In this document: in pieces, positions 55,246-63,478 of the stretch | Layout of the letters: every line of letters begins with the position of its first letter | Numbering within the stretch: the first letter of the stretch is position 1 | Assembly: GCA_902779305.1 (NCBI GenBank) | Contig: CACZBD010000008.1 | Location: forward strand, 62,001-126,000 | Source: an uncultured Lachnospiraceae bacterium | GTDB taxonomy: Bacteria > Bacillota > Clostridia > Lachnospirales > Lachnospiraceae | Direction of reading: 5' to 3' | DNA: 64,000 bases | Program-made: the position numbers and the translations under genes | The notes under the pieces: generated by a model | The model's input: only the letters and a program-made list of their open reading frames with translations | Told to the model about the DNA's origin: nothing | Database searches by the model: none

Positions 55246-56169
55246 TCAATCCTCTCCGATCGTATTCAGGTCATACGGCGTGATCTGGTATACGTAGTAA
55301 TTCAGCCAGTTGCAGTACAGATTATCGGAATGGCTCCTCCACTGCAAAAGCGGTCTTTCTCGGGGATCGTCCTGCGGAAAATAGTTGTAGGGGACCTGAA
55401 TATCCAGCCCTCTGGAAAGGTCCCGTTCGTACTCGTTCCGAAGGGTATACCTGTCATACTCGGGATGCCCCGTTACGAAGATCTTTTTGCCGCCCTCCGC
55501 GATCGCAAGAAATACACCGGCCTCATCGGATTCCGCAAGGACCGTCAATTCCGCACATGCATGGATCGCATCAGAAGGCGTTGCCGTATGCCTGGAATGC
55601 GGTGCCAGAAACAGATCGTCAAAACCGCGGACCAGCGGGATCTTTCTGTTGGAAACGCGGTGTTCATAGATCCCGAACAGTTTGGAAGGAAGCGGGATCT
55701 TGTCAATGCCGTAATAATAGTAAAATCCGGCCTGCGCAGCCCAGCAGATATGCATGATCGAAGTGACATGCCTGTTGGCCCAGTCCATGATCTCACAGAT
55801 CTCCTCCCAATAATCCACTTCCTCAAACGGCAGGCTTTCCACAGGTGCGCCCGTTATGATCATGCCGTCGAACTTCTCATGCCGGATATCGTCCAGCGTC
55901 ACGTAGAACTTGTTCAGATGATTCACGTTTGTATTCAGCGAAACATGGCTCTTTGCATGCATGAACGTCACATCGATCTGCAGCGGTGTATTGGACATGG
56001 CTCTTAAGATCTGCAGTTCCGTGTCCTGTTTGACAGGCATGTTGTTTAAGATCAGAACTTTCAGCGGACGGATGTCCTGATGCAGCGCACGGTTTTCATC
56101 CATCACGAAGATATTTTCATTTTCCAGTATTTCCTTTGCGGGCAGCTCGCCCTGTACTTTGATCGGCAT
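55246..56169 (-). CDS. metA: Homoserine O-acetyltransferase (MetA family)
   Basis: Acylates homoserine for methionine synthesis. The 307-residue protein belongs to the MetA/HTS fold: catalytic Cys142 (in MHICWAAQAG), His235 and Glu237 (TGHPEYD). Position 111, which decides acyl-CoA choice, is Glu (GAPVESLPFEEVDYW); published work on MetA of Bacillus cereus links Glu111 to acetyl-CoA and Gly111 to succinyl-CoA, so acetyl transfer is predicted. It follows ligA by 16 bases and has no SAM riboswitch of its own. Confidence 0.94.
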   Translation of the reverse strand: MPIKVQGELPAKEILENENIFVMDENRALHQDIRPLKVLILNNMPVKQDTELQILRAMSNTPLQIDVTFMHAKSHVSLNTNVNHLNKFYVTLDDIRHEKFDGMIITGAPVESLPFEEVDYWEEICEIMDWANRHVTSIMHICWAAQAGFYYYYGIDKIPLPSKLFGIYEHRVSNRKIPLVRGFDDLFLAPHSRHTATPSDAIHACAELTVLAESDEAGVFLAIAEGGKKIFVTGHPEYDRYTLRNEYERDLSRGLDIQVPYNYFPQDDPRERPLLQWRSHSDNLYCNWLNYYVYQITPYDLNTIGED

Positions 56170-56185
56170 CTTAAGTCTCTCCTGT

Positions 56186-58156
56186 CTATGATCGTAATAA
56201 TCTCATCGCGTCTTCTTCCGAGATGATCTTTACATTCAGTTCTTTTGCCTTTTTATTTTTCGAAGAATTGCTGGTCACATCATTGTTGATCAGATAATCC
56301 GTTTTGGCGCTGACGGACCCGGCAACCTTTCCGCCCTTGTTCTCGATCTCTTCTTTCAGTGCATTCCGGTTTTCGTAGTGTACAAGAGCCCCCGTGATCA
56401 CAAAGGTCTTTCCGAAAACCTCCGTATTGGAATCATCCACGATAACCTTTTCAAGCCGGACCTCCTTCAGCAGTTTCTCAAACTGTTCCCGGTTTGACGA
56501 AACGGCAAAATAGTCCACAAAGCTTTTTGCGATCACGTCCCCCACACCGTCGATCATGGAAAGTTCCTCCGCTTTTGCCTTAAGCAGCTCTTCCGGATCG
56601 TCATGATAGGCCCTGCAGATCATTTTGGCATTGGATAACCCGATATTGGCGATCCCGATGCTGTAGATGAGTTTGGCAAGCGTCACGTCTTTCGATCTTT
56701 CCACACTTTCCATCAGATTGTCATAGGATTGCCTGCCGAATCCTTCCATGGCGCAGATCTCTTCTTTATGATCATTCAAATGGAACAGATCGGCAAATTC
56801 ATGGATCAGGCCGTGCGCGATGAATTTTTCAAGCGTCTGTTCGGAAATGCCGTCGATATTCATGGCATCACGGCTGACGAACAGCGAAAAGGCCTTGATC
56901 TTTTTGGCCGAACAGTCCGGATTCATGCAATGCAGCGTTTCCACACCATTCTCGGACAGGATCTTCGTTCTCTCCCCACAGGCCGGACAATATTCCGCGA
57001 TCGGCGGATTCCCGCTTCCCGTCAGGTTTTCTGCGATCTGCGGAATGATCATGTTGGCCTTGTAAACGGTGATGGTATCGCCGATCCCGAGTTTCAGAGC
57101 CTTCACGATACTGACATTGTGCACGCTGGCACGGGAAACCGTAGTTCCTTCGAGTTCCACAGGTTCAAAGATCGCAACCGGATTGATCAGGCCCGTCCTG
57201 CTGGGACTCCATTCAATTTCCAGAAGTTTCGTTTTCCTGATCTCATCCGCCCATTTGAATGCAATGGCGTCCCGCGGAAATTTCGCCGTTCTGCCAAGGG
57301 ATCTTCCGTAGGCAATGTCTTCATAGATCAAAACCAGTCCGTCAGAAGGGATCGGATTATTCCCGATCGCATCGGCAAAATAAGTGATCCTGTCAAGGAT
57401 CGTATCTTCATCCACAAGATAATGCTCTACGACCTCAAAGCCCATTTCTTTTAAGAACGCAAACTGTTCCATACGGGAATTGTGAAAATCACGGTCTGCA
57501 GCACTGACAAGAGAAAATGCATAGAACCGGACATTTCTTTTTGCCGTGATCTCGTTGTTCAGCTGTCTGACAGAGCCAGAGCAGAGGTTTCTCGGATTCT
57601 TATATCTGGCATCCACATCCTCGATGGATGCGTTGATCGCTTCAAAATCACGGTAACTGATCACCGCTTCCCCGCGGAGAATGAGTTCCCCCTGATACGG
57701 GATCGAAAGCGGGACATTTGAAAATACCCTGGCGTTATTCGTAATGACCTCACCGACTTCTCCGTTTCCCCTGGTTACCGCCTTGAACAATTTCCCATCC
57801 CGGTATGTCAGCACTATGGTCAGGCCGTCGAGTTTCCAGGACATCACGCCTTTGTGGCCGTTCAGCCAGTCTCTTAATTCCTCTCTGCTTTTCGTCTTGT
57901 CCAGGGAAAGCATCGGGGATGCATGCTGCTCCTTCGGAAGTTCGGATAGGATCTCATATCCGACTTTCTGCGTGACGGAGCCGGCAAGCACCATACCGGT
58001 TTCCTTTTCAAGCCTGAGCAGTTCATCATACAGCTTGTCATATTCAAAGTTGCTCATGATCTCGTCGGCTTCCTGATAATAGGCTCTGGAAGCGTCCTTA
58101 AGCACAGCAACAAGTTCTTTCATGCGCTCTATTTTCAATTCATCGGGTCTGTTCAT
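56186..58156 (-). CDS. ligA: NAD-dependent DNA ligase LigA
   Basis: Seals nicks in replication and repair. The 656-residue protein shows the N-terminal Ia region (YDKLYDELLRLE), adenylation motif KLDG with Lys108, the OB fold, the four-cysteine zinc finger (CPAC and CMNPDC), the helix-hairpin-helix domain and the C-terminal BRCT (FGKTFVITGALVHYENR). It lies 16 bases downstream of the pseudouridine synthase gene. It is slightly shorter than E. coli LigA, normal for clostridia; if the chromosome has a second LigA, this one might be accessory. Confidence 0.95.
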   Translation of the reverse strand: MNRPDELKIERMKELVAVLKDASRAYYQEADEIMSNFEYDKLYDELLRLEKETGMVLAGSVTQKVGYEILSELPKEQHASPMLSLDKTKSREELRDWLNGHKGVMSWKLDGLTIVLTYRDGKLFKAVTRGNGEVGEVITNNARVFSNVPLSIPYQGELILRGEAVISYRDFEAINASIEDVDARYKNPRNLCSGSVRQLNNEITAKRNVRFYAFSLVSAADRDFHNSRMEQFAFLKEMGFEVVEHYLVDEDTILDRITYFADAIGNNPIPSDGLVLIYEDIAYGRSLGRTAKFPRDAIAFKWADEIRKTKLLEIEWSPSRTGLINPVAIFEPVELEGTTVSRASVHNVSIVKALKLGIGDTITVYKANMIIPQIAENLTGSGNPPIAEYCPACGERTKILSENGVETLHCMNPDCSAKKIKAFSLFVSRDAMNIDGISEQTLEKFIAHGLIHEFADLFHLNDHKEEICAMEGFGRQSYDNLMESVERSKDVTLAKLIYSIGIANIGLSNAKMICRAYHDDPEELLKAKAEELSMIDGVGDVIAKSFVDYFAVSSNREQFEKLLKEVRLEKVIVDDSNTEVFGKTFVITGALVHYENRNALKEEIENKGGKVAGSVSAKTDYLINNDVTSNSSKNKKAKELNVKIISEEDAMRLLRS

Positions 58157-58172
58157 ATGGCGGATCCTTTCA

Positions 58173-58910
58173 TCAGTTATGGGAACCCTTCAGAAGTTTC
58201 TTCAGCTCATTCAGTTCGGAAGGCTTCAGTTCCCTGTATTTGCCGCTCTTCAGATTTCCCAGCAGAATATTCATGACACGTACTCTCTTTAACCCCCTGA
58301 CAGGAAATCCCAGCGCTTCGCACATTCTTCTGATCTGCCGGTTCAATCCCTGCGTCAGAATGATTCTGAATTCATTGGGGTCTTCTGTCGCAAATGTTTT
58401 GCACGGCCTCGTGGTCACATCCAGTTCTTCCAGATATACACCTTCCGCAAGCTGCCTTAAGAAGCCTTTTGTGACCTTTCTGCCGACTCTGACGACATAT
58501 TCCTTTTCATGCCGGTTGGAAGCTTTCATCATCTTATTGATGATGTCTCCGTCATTGGTCAGGATCAGAAGACCTTCGGACTCCTTATCAAGACGCCCAC
58601 AGTAAGTGATCTTGAGCGGATAGTTCAGATATTCGATCACATTCGTGGGGTCTTTAGGATCGGCCGTGCAGGTGATCCCCTTCGGTTTATTGAAAGCAAG
58701 ATACACCTTTTTTCGTTCCGGTTTTATGGCTTTGCTGTCCACCAAGACCTCATCCGCATCCGTCACCCGCGTACCGAACGTTGCGATCACTCCGTTGACC
58801 GTGACTTTCCCCTGATCGATCAGCTCATCCGCCTTGCGTCTCGAGCAGATGCCTGCATCCGCGATATATTTGTTCAGTCTGATCCGATTCTGTTCCTTCT
58901 CTGTATTCAT
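58173..58910 (-). CDS. RsuA/RluB/RluF family rRNA pseudouridine synthase
   Basis: 245-residue enzyme with an N-terminal S4 RNA-binding domain (IRLNKYIADAGICSRRKADELI) and the catalytic aspartate in GRLDKESEGLLILTNDGD, then the FRIILTQGLNRQIRRMCEALG motif. It is closest by eye to RluF-type (23S rRNA U2604), but RluB and RsuA cannot be excluded. The ATG at 58910 is only 8 bases past a strong -10 and has no ribosome site at normal spacing, so the mRNA is probably leaderless. It heads the unit rlu-ligA-metA. Confidence 0.9.
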   Translation of the reverse strand: MNTEKEQNRIRLNKYIADAGICSRRKADELIDQGKVTVNGVIATFGTRVTDADEVLVDSKAIKPERKKVYLAFNKPKGITCTADPKDPTNVIEYLNYPLKITYCGRLDKESEGLLILTNDGDIINKMMKASNRHEKEYVVRVGRKVTKGFLRQLAEGVYLEELDVTTRPCKTFATEDPNEFRIILTQGLNRQIRRMCEALGFPVRGLKRVRVMNILLGNLKSGKYRELKPSELNELKKLLKGSHN

Positions 58911-58918
58911 ACTTATCC

Positions 58919-58946
58919 ATTATAGCAAAACTCCATACGTTTTCAA
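58919..58946 (-). promoter_or_regulatory. Strong promoter for the pseudouridine synthase-ligA-metA unit
   Basis: Minus strand TTGAAA (58941-58946), 16-base spacer, TATAAT (58919-58924) with TGC before it. Only GGATAAGT separates the -10 from the ATG, so the transcript start is predicted within two bases of the start codon. Confidence 0.75.
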
Positions 58947-58976
58947 ATAAACGGATACAATTTTTACAGTTTGTGC

Positions 58977-58982
58977 TATACT
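58977..58982 (+). promoter_or_regulatory. Extended -10 for the CmpB-family gene
   Basis: TGC followed by TATACT (58977-58982); no good -35 at 17 bases. The leader to the ATG at 59015 is about 25 bases with AGAGGT. It is back to back with the pseudouridine synthase promoter. Confidence 0.5.
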
Positions 58983-59014
58983 GAAAAATCATCCGATCAT
59001 AAGAGGTACATAAA

Positions 59015-59854
59015 ATGCAGGAAAATGCTTTAAATCATGCAACTGTTTATTTTCTGACCATCAGTTTTCTGTTTTTTGTCGGGAGCATCTTAGGCTGGGT
59101 TTTGGAACTGTTCTACCGCAGGTTCTTTTCCAAAAATAACCCGGGCAGGAAATGGATCAATCCGGGCTTCTTAACGGGTCCTTATGTGCCACTGTACGGA
59201 TTCGGACTGGCGATCCTTTTTCTCATGTCAGACCTTCCGTATCTCGGGATCGACAGCTTAAGCGATCTGACCTGGCTGAAGACCCTGCTCTGTATATTGT
59301 TCATGGGCATCATGATGACGCTGATCGAGTACATTGCGGGTTGGATCTTTATCAAAAAAATGCATGTCAAACTCTGGGATTATTCCAATGAACGCTTTAA
59401 TCTGCAGGGGATCATCTGCCCGAAATTTTCCCTGTACTGGACCATTCTCGGCGCCCTGTATTATTTCTTCATCCAGCCCCATGTCGTAAAACTGGTCGCC
59501 TGGTATTTTAACAACATTGCATTTTCCTTTATCGTCGGCATGTTTTTCGGGATCTTTCTCATTGACTTTTCCTATTCCGTACAGATCGTCAGGAAGATCC
59601 AAAGTTACGCAAAAGAACACGAGATCGTGGTAAGATACGAAGAACTGAAAAGCAGCATCCGTACCGCGGCCGAAGAAGCAAGGGAAAAAGCGCATTTCCT
59701 GCTCGCATTTCAATCAGAGCAGCCCCTGTTAACTCATCTGGAGGAATACCGGAAAAAGCTTCTTGACAATATTGAACAGGCACGGATCGATCTGGAAGAC
59801 AATTTAAATGCTGTCAGAGACAATCTGTTTCACGATGAAGACAAAAAAGGATAG
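59015..59854 (+). CDS. Putative ABC transporter permease, CmpB family (PF06541-type)
   Basis: 279-residue membrane protein common in Lachnospiraceae. It has five or six membrane helices in the first two thirds, with the family's GSILGWVLELFYRRFF, a KWINPGFLTGPYVPLYGFG stretch (in two parts), EYIAGW and KLWDYSNERFNLQGIICPKFS segments, and a C-terminal cytoplasmic coiled coil (about 190-279). No ABC ATPase is near, and the ABC label comes only from the family name; function unknown. One of three plus-strand genes here, with its own promoter and terminator. Confidence 0.82.
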   Translation: MQENALNHATVYFLTISFLFFVGSILGWVLELFYRRFFSKNNPGRKWINPGFLTGPYVPLYGFGLAILFLMSDLPYLGIDSLSDLTWLKTLLCILFMGIMMTLIEYIAGWIFIKKMHVKLWDYSNERFNLQGIICPKFSLYWTILGALYYFFIQPHVVKLVAWYFNNIAFSFIVGMFFGIFLIDFSYSVQIVRKIQSYAKEHEIVVRYEELKSSIRTAAEEAREKAHFLLAFQSEQPLLTHLEEYRKKLLDNIEQARIDLEDNLNAVRDNLFHDEDKKG

Positions 59855-59872
59855 CCAATGCTATCCTTTTTT
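59843..59872. terminator. Bidirectional terminator overlapping the CmpB-gene stop
   Basis: AAAAAAGGATAGC - CAAT - GCTATCCTTTTTT. The stop codon TAG is inside the left arm. It serves the plus-strand gene and, on the minus strand, the SH3 gene that ends at 59906. Confidence 0.9.
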
Positions 59873-59905
59873 AATCTCATAATCTTTTGTTCATTCAGGA
59901 ATGGA

Positions 59906-61063
59906 TCATTCTACAAAGTCCGCTTTCACATAGGCATCTTTTCCGTCATATACGATCTTGCACCAGCCATCCGTCAGTTCAACAAAATCAAACTGCTCGC
60001 CGCGGTAAGCTACACCGAGTTTATTGCCGGATTCACTGGCGGTCTCACGGATATTGACATTTTCCTTGACGGTCACTTTTCCGCTTGCGCCGATCGTGGA
60101 ACCTTCTTCCGGTACTTCTTCGACCACTTCCTCAAGATAATCCGATTTGATATAAGCATCGGCGCCGTTGTAGTCGATCCGGCTCCAGCCGTTATCCATT
60201 ACTTCATATCTGGTGAATTCCATGCCGGCCGTCGCTTTGCCTAAAGACTCTGCCTCCGTGCTTGCGGAGGAACGGATATTGACAAGTTCCGTAACGCGGA
60301 CCGTCTTGGCATTTGCCTCTTCCGCAGCTCTCAACGCTTCCGCTTCCGCAGCCGCCGCAGCCTCGGCATCCGCCTGTTGCTGCGCCGCAAGAGAATCCTT
60401 GACTTCCTGATTGATCTGGGATTTCAGCGTCGGCATCAGGGCCGCAAGCGCATCATCGCTTTCAAGCGCCTCGTTGTATTTGGTCTCCACTTCATCGGAC
60501 AGCTTCTCAACGTCATCCTGAATGGAAAGTGCTCTGAAATAAGCTTTTTCATCTTCCGTAGGCTCGGATTTGTTGATATAGAGTGCGCCGGTCTCATTGG
60601 TACAGACATATACCGAAGACATCGCCGGTGTCGGTGTATCCACACCCGCATATTTAATATCATAGGTAACCATTGCCAGATAAGAATTCGGTGCCGGCCC
60701 TACTTTGGTATAAACGGAATAATTGGAGAAATTGTCAAAATACTTGGATTGGATCTGGATCCGCACGCGTTCCTCATCTGAAAGCACATTACTCAGCGAA
60801 GCGACCGTATCCGCATCTCCCGTGGCGATCGCATTAAAATACGATTCCAAAAGGGTGTTGACTGCGGGATAGGCGTTAACTTCATATTTGTCCTTCGGAA
60901 CTTCGATCCCGGTGTCTACCTGATACAGTTCCTCCGTGGCCGCATCTTTGATCTTGTCGGAAGTCTTTTTTTTGTTGACGAAAAGTATGACCACAACAAC
61001 AAGAATGACAAAAAGCACCCCTATGATAATGTAACGCAGGTTTTTGCTGAAAAATTCCTTCAT
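59906..61063 (-). CDS. Membrane-anchored SH3 domain protein
   Basis: 385-residue protein with an N-terminal membrane helix (about 10-33, IIIGVLFVILVVVVILFV), a NTF2/DUF-like extracytosolic region (about 60-200), an alanine/glutamate-rich coiled segment (about 240-265) and two bacterial SH3 (SH3b) domains, each with VNIR(S/E)xAS and a DAYxKxD(Y/F)(L/V)E end. SH3b pairs usually bind peptidoglycan peptides, so a wall-associated role is likely. The frame extends upstream through the tRNA gene, so the start is the ATG at 61063. It is the next gene after the tRNA. Confidence 0.85.
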   Translation of the reverse strand: MKEFFSKNLRYIIIGVLFVILVVVVILFVNKKKTSDKIKDAATEELYQVDTGIEVPKDKYEVNAYPAVNTLLESYFNAIATGDADTVASLSNVLSDEERVRIQIQSKYFDNFSNYSVYTKVGPAPNSYLAMVTYDIKYAGVDTPTPAMSSVYVCTNETGALYINKSEPTEDEKAYFRALSIQDDVEKLSDEVETKYNEALESDDALAALMPTLKSQINQEVKDSLAAQQQADAEAAAAAEAEALRAAEEANAKTVRVTELVNIRSSASTEAESLGKATAGMEFTRYEVMDNGWSRIDYNGADAYIKSDYLEEVVEEVPEEGSTIGASGKVTVKENVNIRETASESGNKLGVAYRGEQFDFVELTDGWCKIVYDGKDAYVKADFVE

Positions 61064-61106
61064 GATAAATCCGGATCCCTTTCTGCATTCGATGTGAAAA
61101 AAGGAC

Positions 61107-61179
61107 TGCACCCGAGAGGATTCGAACCCCCGGCACGCGGCACCGGAAACCGCTGCTCTATCCACTGAGCTACGAGTGC
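61107..61179 (-). tRNA. tRNA-Arg (anticodon CCG)
   Basis: Complete cloverleaf of 73 bases: acceptor GCACTCG / CGGGTGC, D arm GCTC / GAGC, anticodon stem GCGGT / GCCGC with loop TTCCGGT (anticodon CCG, reading CGG), T arm GGGGG / CCTCT with loop TTCGAAT, discriminator A. The CCA end is not encoded (GTCC follows), so it must be added. A T run (TCCTTTTTTC) just downstream could end the transcript. Confidence 0.95.
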
Positions 61180-61222
61180 AGTTTGATCCCTGCCGGCTGA
61201 TGCCGACTTTTCACACGAAACT

Positions 61223-61251
61223 ATATTATCATAAGGGACATAAAAATTCAA
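61223..61251 (-). promoter_or_regulatory. Promoter for tRNA-Arg
   Basis: Minus strand TTGAAT (61246-61251), 17-base spacer, TAATAT (61223-61228) preceded by TGA (extended -10). The -35 overlaps the stop codon of the DUF5688 gene. A small hairpin GTCGGC-ATCA-GCCGGC lies in the 5' leader. Confidence 0.7.
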
Positions 61252-62135
61252 TTGTTATTGCCCGCATAGCCGATGCCTCTTTGATAGAGATAGGCATGAT
61301 CCGAAAGGACCTCTTCCCTGCTGACCGTGGTTTCGTTCACGCTCTTTACCATTTCATTCAGTTTCGTAAGTTCCGTCATTCCATGTGCCGGCAGAATGAT
61401 CACTTCATGGATACTGCTCGGCAAAACGATGAGGTCAGCATTCAGGTCTTCTGCGATCTTTTCCATGACATGCTCCATGCTCATCAGGGCTGCGGCAAAG
61501 TTTTTCCCGGGATTTAACAAGACATACATCTGCGTTTCATCGGAACAGGGGATGTTTTCATCCTTTGGAAGCATGTCCGAAATGATGTCCTCGATCCTTG
61601 TCAGGGTATATGCGGCGTTCTTTACCATATTCAGATTTGTATCCTGCAAAAGTGTCTCTTCCGTAACGCCCCATAAGTTCAGCATATTCCTTCTCACGAC
61701 CGCAGTCGCGCTTCCCATGGGTGTTGCGCCGATCAGGACATAGGGAACCAGGGCAAGATCCAGAAACTCCTTATAAGGAACCTCCGAAAGAAGTTCCCTG
61801 TTCCGTTCCCTGTTTACTGCTTTAAAATACAGGTTTTCCCTGACCGTTTCATAAACATTGATAAAATCAAGATCCAACTCTTCCCTGATCCTGTTTTCCT
61901 CATAAACCTCCACGATCTTCTCACCGATCTCATCGATCCCTTCTTGCTCAAGATAGGACTCATAAAACCGCTCCAGATAGATCGTCGGGGATGCGGCGCA
62001 GATCTGGTCCGTGATCGTCAGCCCCTGCAGCCTGATCCCGTTGTTTTTAAGCACTTCCCTTACTGTGACTTTTTGATCCGGAAGGGCCTCTTCCACCCAA
62101 TCCCGCATCGTTTCCACAAATTCCAAATACTCCAT
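61248..62135 (-). CDS. DUF5688 family protein
   Basis: 295-residue cytoplasmic protein of a family I know from Lachnospiraceae and relatives; function unknown. Mostly alpha-helical with acidic character. Visible landmarks are the N-terminal helix MEYLEFVETMRDWVEE, a VREVLKNNGIRLQGLTI segment, ATPMGSATAVVRRNML in the middle and a C-terminal VLPSSIHEVIILPAHG stretch. GGAG lies just before the ATG at 62135; the open frame continues to 62165 through the efp terminator. No mobile context explains it. Confidence 0.78.
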   Translation of the reverse strand: MEYLEFVETMRDWVEEALPDQKVTVREVLKNNGIRLQGLTITDQICAASPTIYLERFYESYLEQEGIDEIGEKIVEVYEENRIREELDLDFINVYETVRENLYFKAVNRERNRELLSEVPYKEFLDLALVPYVLIGATPMGSATAVVRRNMLNLWGVTEETLLQDTNLNMVKNAAYTLTRIEDIISDMLPKDENIPCSDETQMYVLLNPGKNFAAALMSMEHVMEKIAEDLNADLIVLPSSIHEVIILPAHGMTELTKLNEMVKSVNETTVSREEVLSDHAYLYQRGIGYAGNNN

Positions 62136-62163
62136 ACTTCTCCTTTCATGCGGCATAAACTGC

Positions 62164-62195
62164 AAAAAAAGACCTCCCGTAAAGGGAAGTCTTTT
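62164..62195 (-). terminator. Terminator after efp
   Basis: GACTTCCC-TTTAC-GGGAGGTC with one mismatch, flanked by AAAA and followed by seven T on the minus strand. Confidence 0.85.
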
Positions 62196-62231
62196 GAAAG
62201 GACATCAATTAAGGAATAAATAAATCCGTCA

Positions 62232-62789
62232 TTAAACGCGGGACAGATACTCGCCGGTCCTGGTGTCGATCTTGATCTTGTCACCCTGTTCCACAAACAG
62301 AGGAACATAAACCAGAGCGCCCGTTTCTACCGTTGCGGGCTTTGTTGCGCCCGTCGCCGTGTCACCCTTGAAACCGGGTTCCGTTTCCGTGATCTCAAGT
62401 TCCACGAAAAGAGGGGGCTCCACCGCAAATACATTGCCGTTATAAGAGCAGACCTTTACCATTTCATTTTCTTTGACAAACTTTAATGCGTCCCCTATGG
62501 TCTCTGCATTCAGCGCAACCTGATCATAGGTTTCCGTATTCATGAAGTTGTACAGATCGCCGTCCGCATACAGATACTGCATATCGTTTCTGTCGATCCT
62601 GGCCTGCGGAAACTTCTCGGTAGGTCTGAAAGTCTTCTCAACTACACCGCCGTTAATGATGTTTCTTAATTTTGTTCTGACAAAAGCTGCACCCTTTCCG
62701 GGTTTTACATGCTGAAATTCAATGATCTGAAAAACAGCGCCGTCAATCTCAACAGTTAAGCCATTTCTAAAATCGCCTGCTGATATCAT
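62232..62789 (-). CDS. efp: Elongation factor P
   Basis: Relieves ribosome stalling at polyproline. The 185-residue protein has the three-barrel EF-P layout; the modifiable tip lysine is Lys32 in [10 protein letters not shown]. The end ([10 protein letters not shown]) is normal. The Lys32 modification enzymes (EpmA/YfkA-type or Bacillus 5-aminopentanol pathway) are not here. AGGAGG lies eight bases before the ATG, with its own promoter. Confidence 0.97.
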   Translation of the reverse strand: MISAGDFRNGLTVEIDGAVFQIIEFQHVKPGKGAAFVRTKLRNIINGGVVEKTFRPTEKFPQARIDRNDMQYLYADGDLYNFMNTETYDQVALNAETIGDALKFVKENEMVKVCSYNGNVFAVEPPLFVELEITETEPGFKGDTATGATKPATVETGALVYVPLFVEQGDKIKIDTRTGEYLSRV

Positions 62790-62830
62790 CGATATTCCTC
62801 CTTATAGGTCCAAACATAATTCTTTACTAG

Positions 62831-62857
62831 TTTATACGAAAGAACGCAAGATTTCAA
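62831..62857 (-). promoter_or_regulatory. Likely promoter for efp
   Basis: Minus strand TTGAAA (62852-62857) and TATAAA (62831-62836) at a short 15-base spacer; shifting the -10 to TAAACT gives 17. Either is near-consensus. Confidence 0.55.
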
Positions 62858-62864
62858 CTGTTTT

Positions 62865-63377
62865 TTACGAATCCGCGCTCCGTTTCATCCTTCTTTTGTA
62901 GAAAAACAGGATCGGTCTTTCCAGGATCCTTTTGAAAACGATCTGTATTTCTTCTTTCGGATGGATCGGTTTTACCAGGATCGAGCGGATCTTACACCTG
63001 TTGGCTCCCCAGACGTCCGTAAACAGCTGGTCTCCGATCAGAACGGTGCTGTCACGGTCCGTCCCCATGATCTGCATGCTTCTTAAGTATCCGGAACGTT
63101 TCGGTTTCCCGGCCTTGTACAGATACGAAGCGCCGACGGCATCACAAAAAGGTTTCACGCGCCTTTCCTTATTGTTGGAAAGGATCAGCGTTTTGAATCC
63201 GATCGCATGAAGCCTTTGAAAGAGCGCGACTGCTCTTTGGTCCGCAGGCGCACCATGCATCACCAGTGTATTGTCGATATCATAGATCAGACCTCTGATA
63301 CCGGATGCATAAAGACCTTCATAATCTATGCCGTATGCGCTGTCTTCGTAAGAATCGGGATATAATAAAGAAAACAT
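62865..63377 (-). CDS. YqeG family HAD-IIIA phosphatase
   Basis: 170-residue HAD-superfamily phosphatase. Motif I is DIDNT (Asp33, Asp35, Thr37), motif II the LSNN stretch, motif III the lysine in KAGKPKRSG and motif IV GDQLFTDVWGA. In Bacillus yqeG sits beside yqeH-aroE; those genes are not here. Substrate unknown; related fungal Gep4 enzymes dephosphorylate phosphatidylglycerophosphate. It is upstream of efp. Confidence 0.9.
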   Translation of the reverse strand: MFSLLYPDSYEDSAYGIDYEGLYASGIRGLIYDIDNTLVMHGAPADQRAVALFQRLHAIGFKTLILSNNKERRVKPFCDAVGASYLYKAGKPKRSGYLRSMQIMGTDRDSTVLIGDQLFTDVWGANRCKIRSILVKPIHPKEEIQIVFKRILERPILFFYKRRMKRSADS

Positions 63378-63407
63378 GGTCTGACTTCTCTCTTTGCGTT
63401 TTTAAAC

Positions 63408-63416
63408 ATTATACCA
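63408..63416 (-). promoter_or_regulatory. Extended -10 for the YqeG gene
   Basis: Minus strand TGG-TATAAT (TATAAT at 63408-63413), directly after the terminator of the next gene upstream. The -35 is weak. Confidence 0.55.
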
Positions 63417-63436
63417 TACGGAAGATATCGGGACAT

Positions 63437-63465
63437 AAAAAACTGCCGCAGAACCTGCGGCAGTT
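63437..63465 (-). terminator. Terminator after the last gene of the window
   Basis: AACTGCCGCAG-GTT-CTGCGGCAGTT followed by a T run on the minus strand. Confidence 0.9.
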
Positions 63466-63478
63466 CATGTCATTGATC

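Noticed and set aside
55246..55260. SAM riboswitch upstream of metA
   Set aside because: metA starts 16 bases after ligA; no room for a leader or terminator-antiterminator structure.
61064..61165. N-terminal extension of the SH3 protein
   Set aside because: It would overlap the tRNA-Arg gene.
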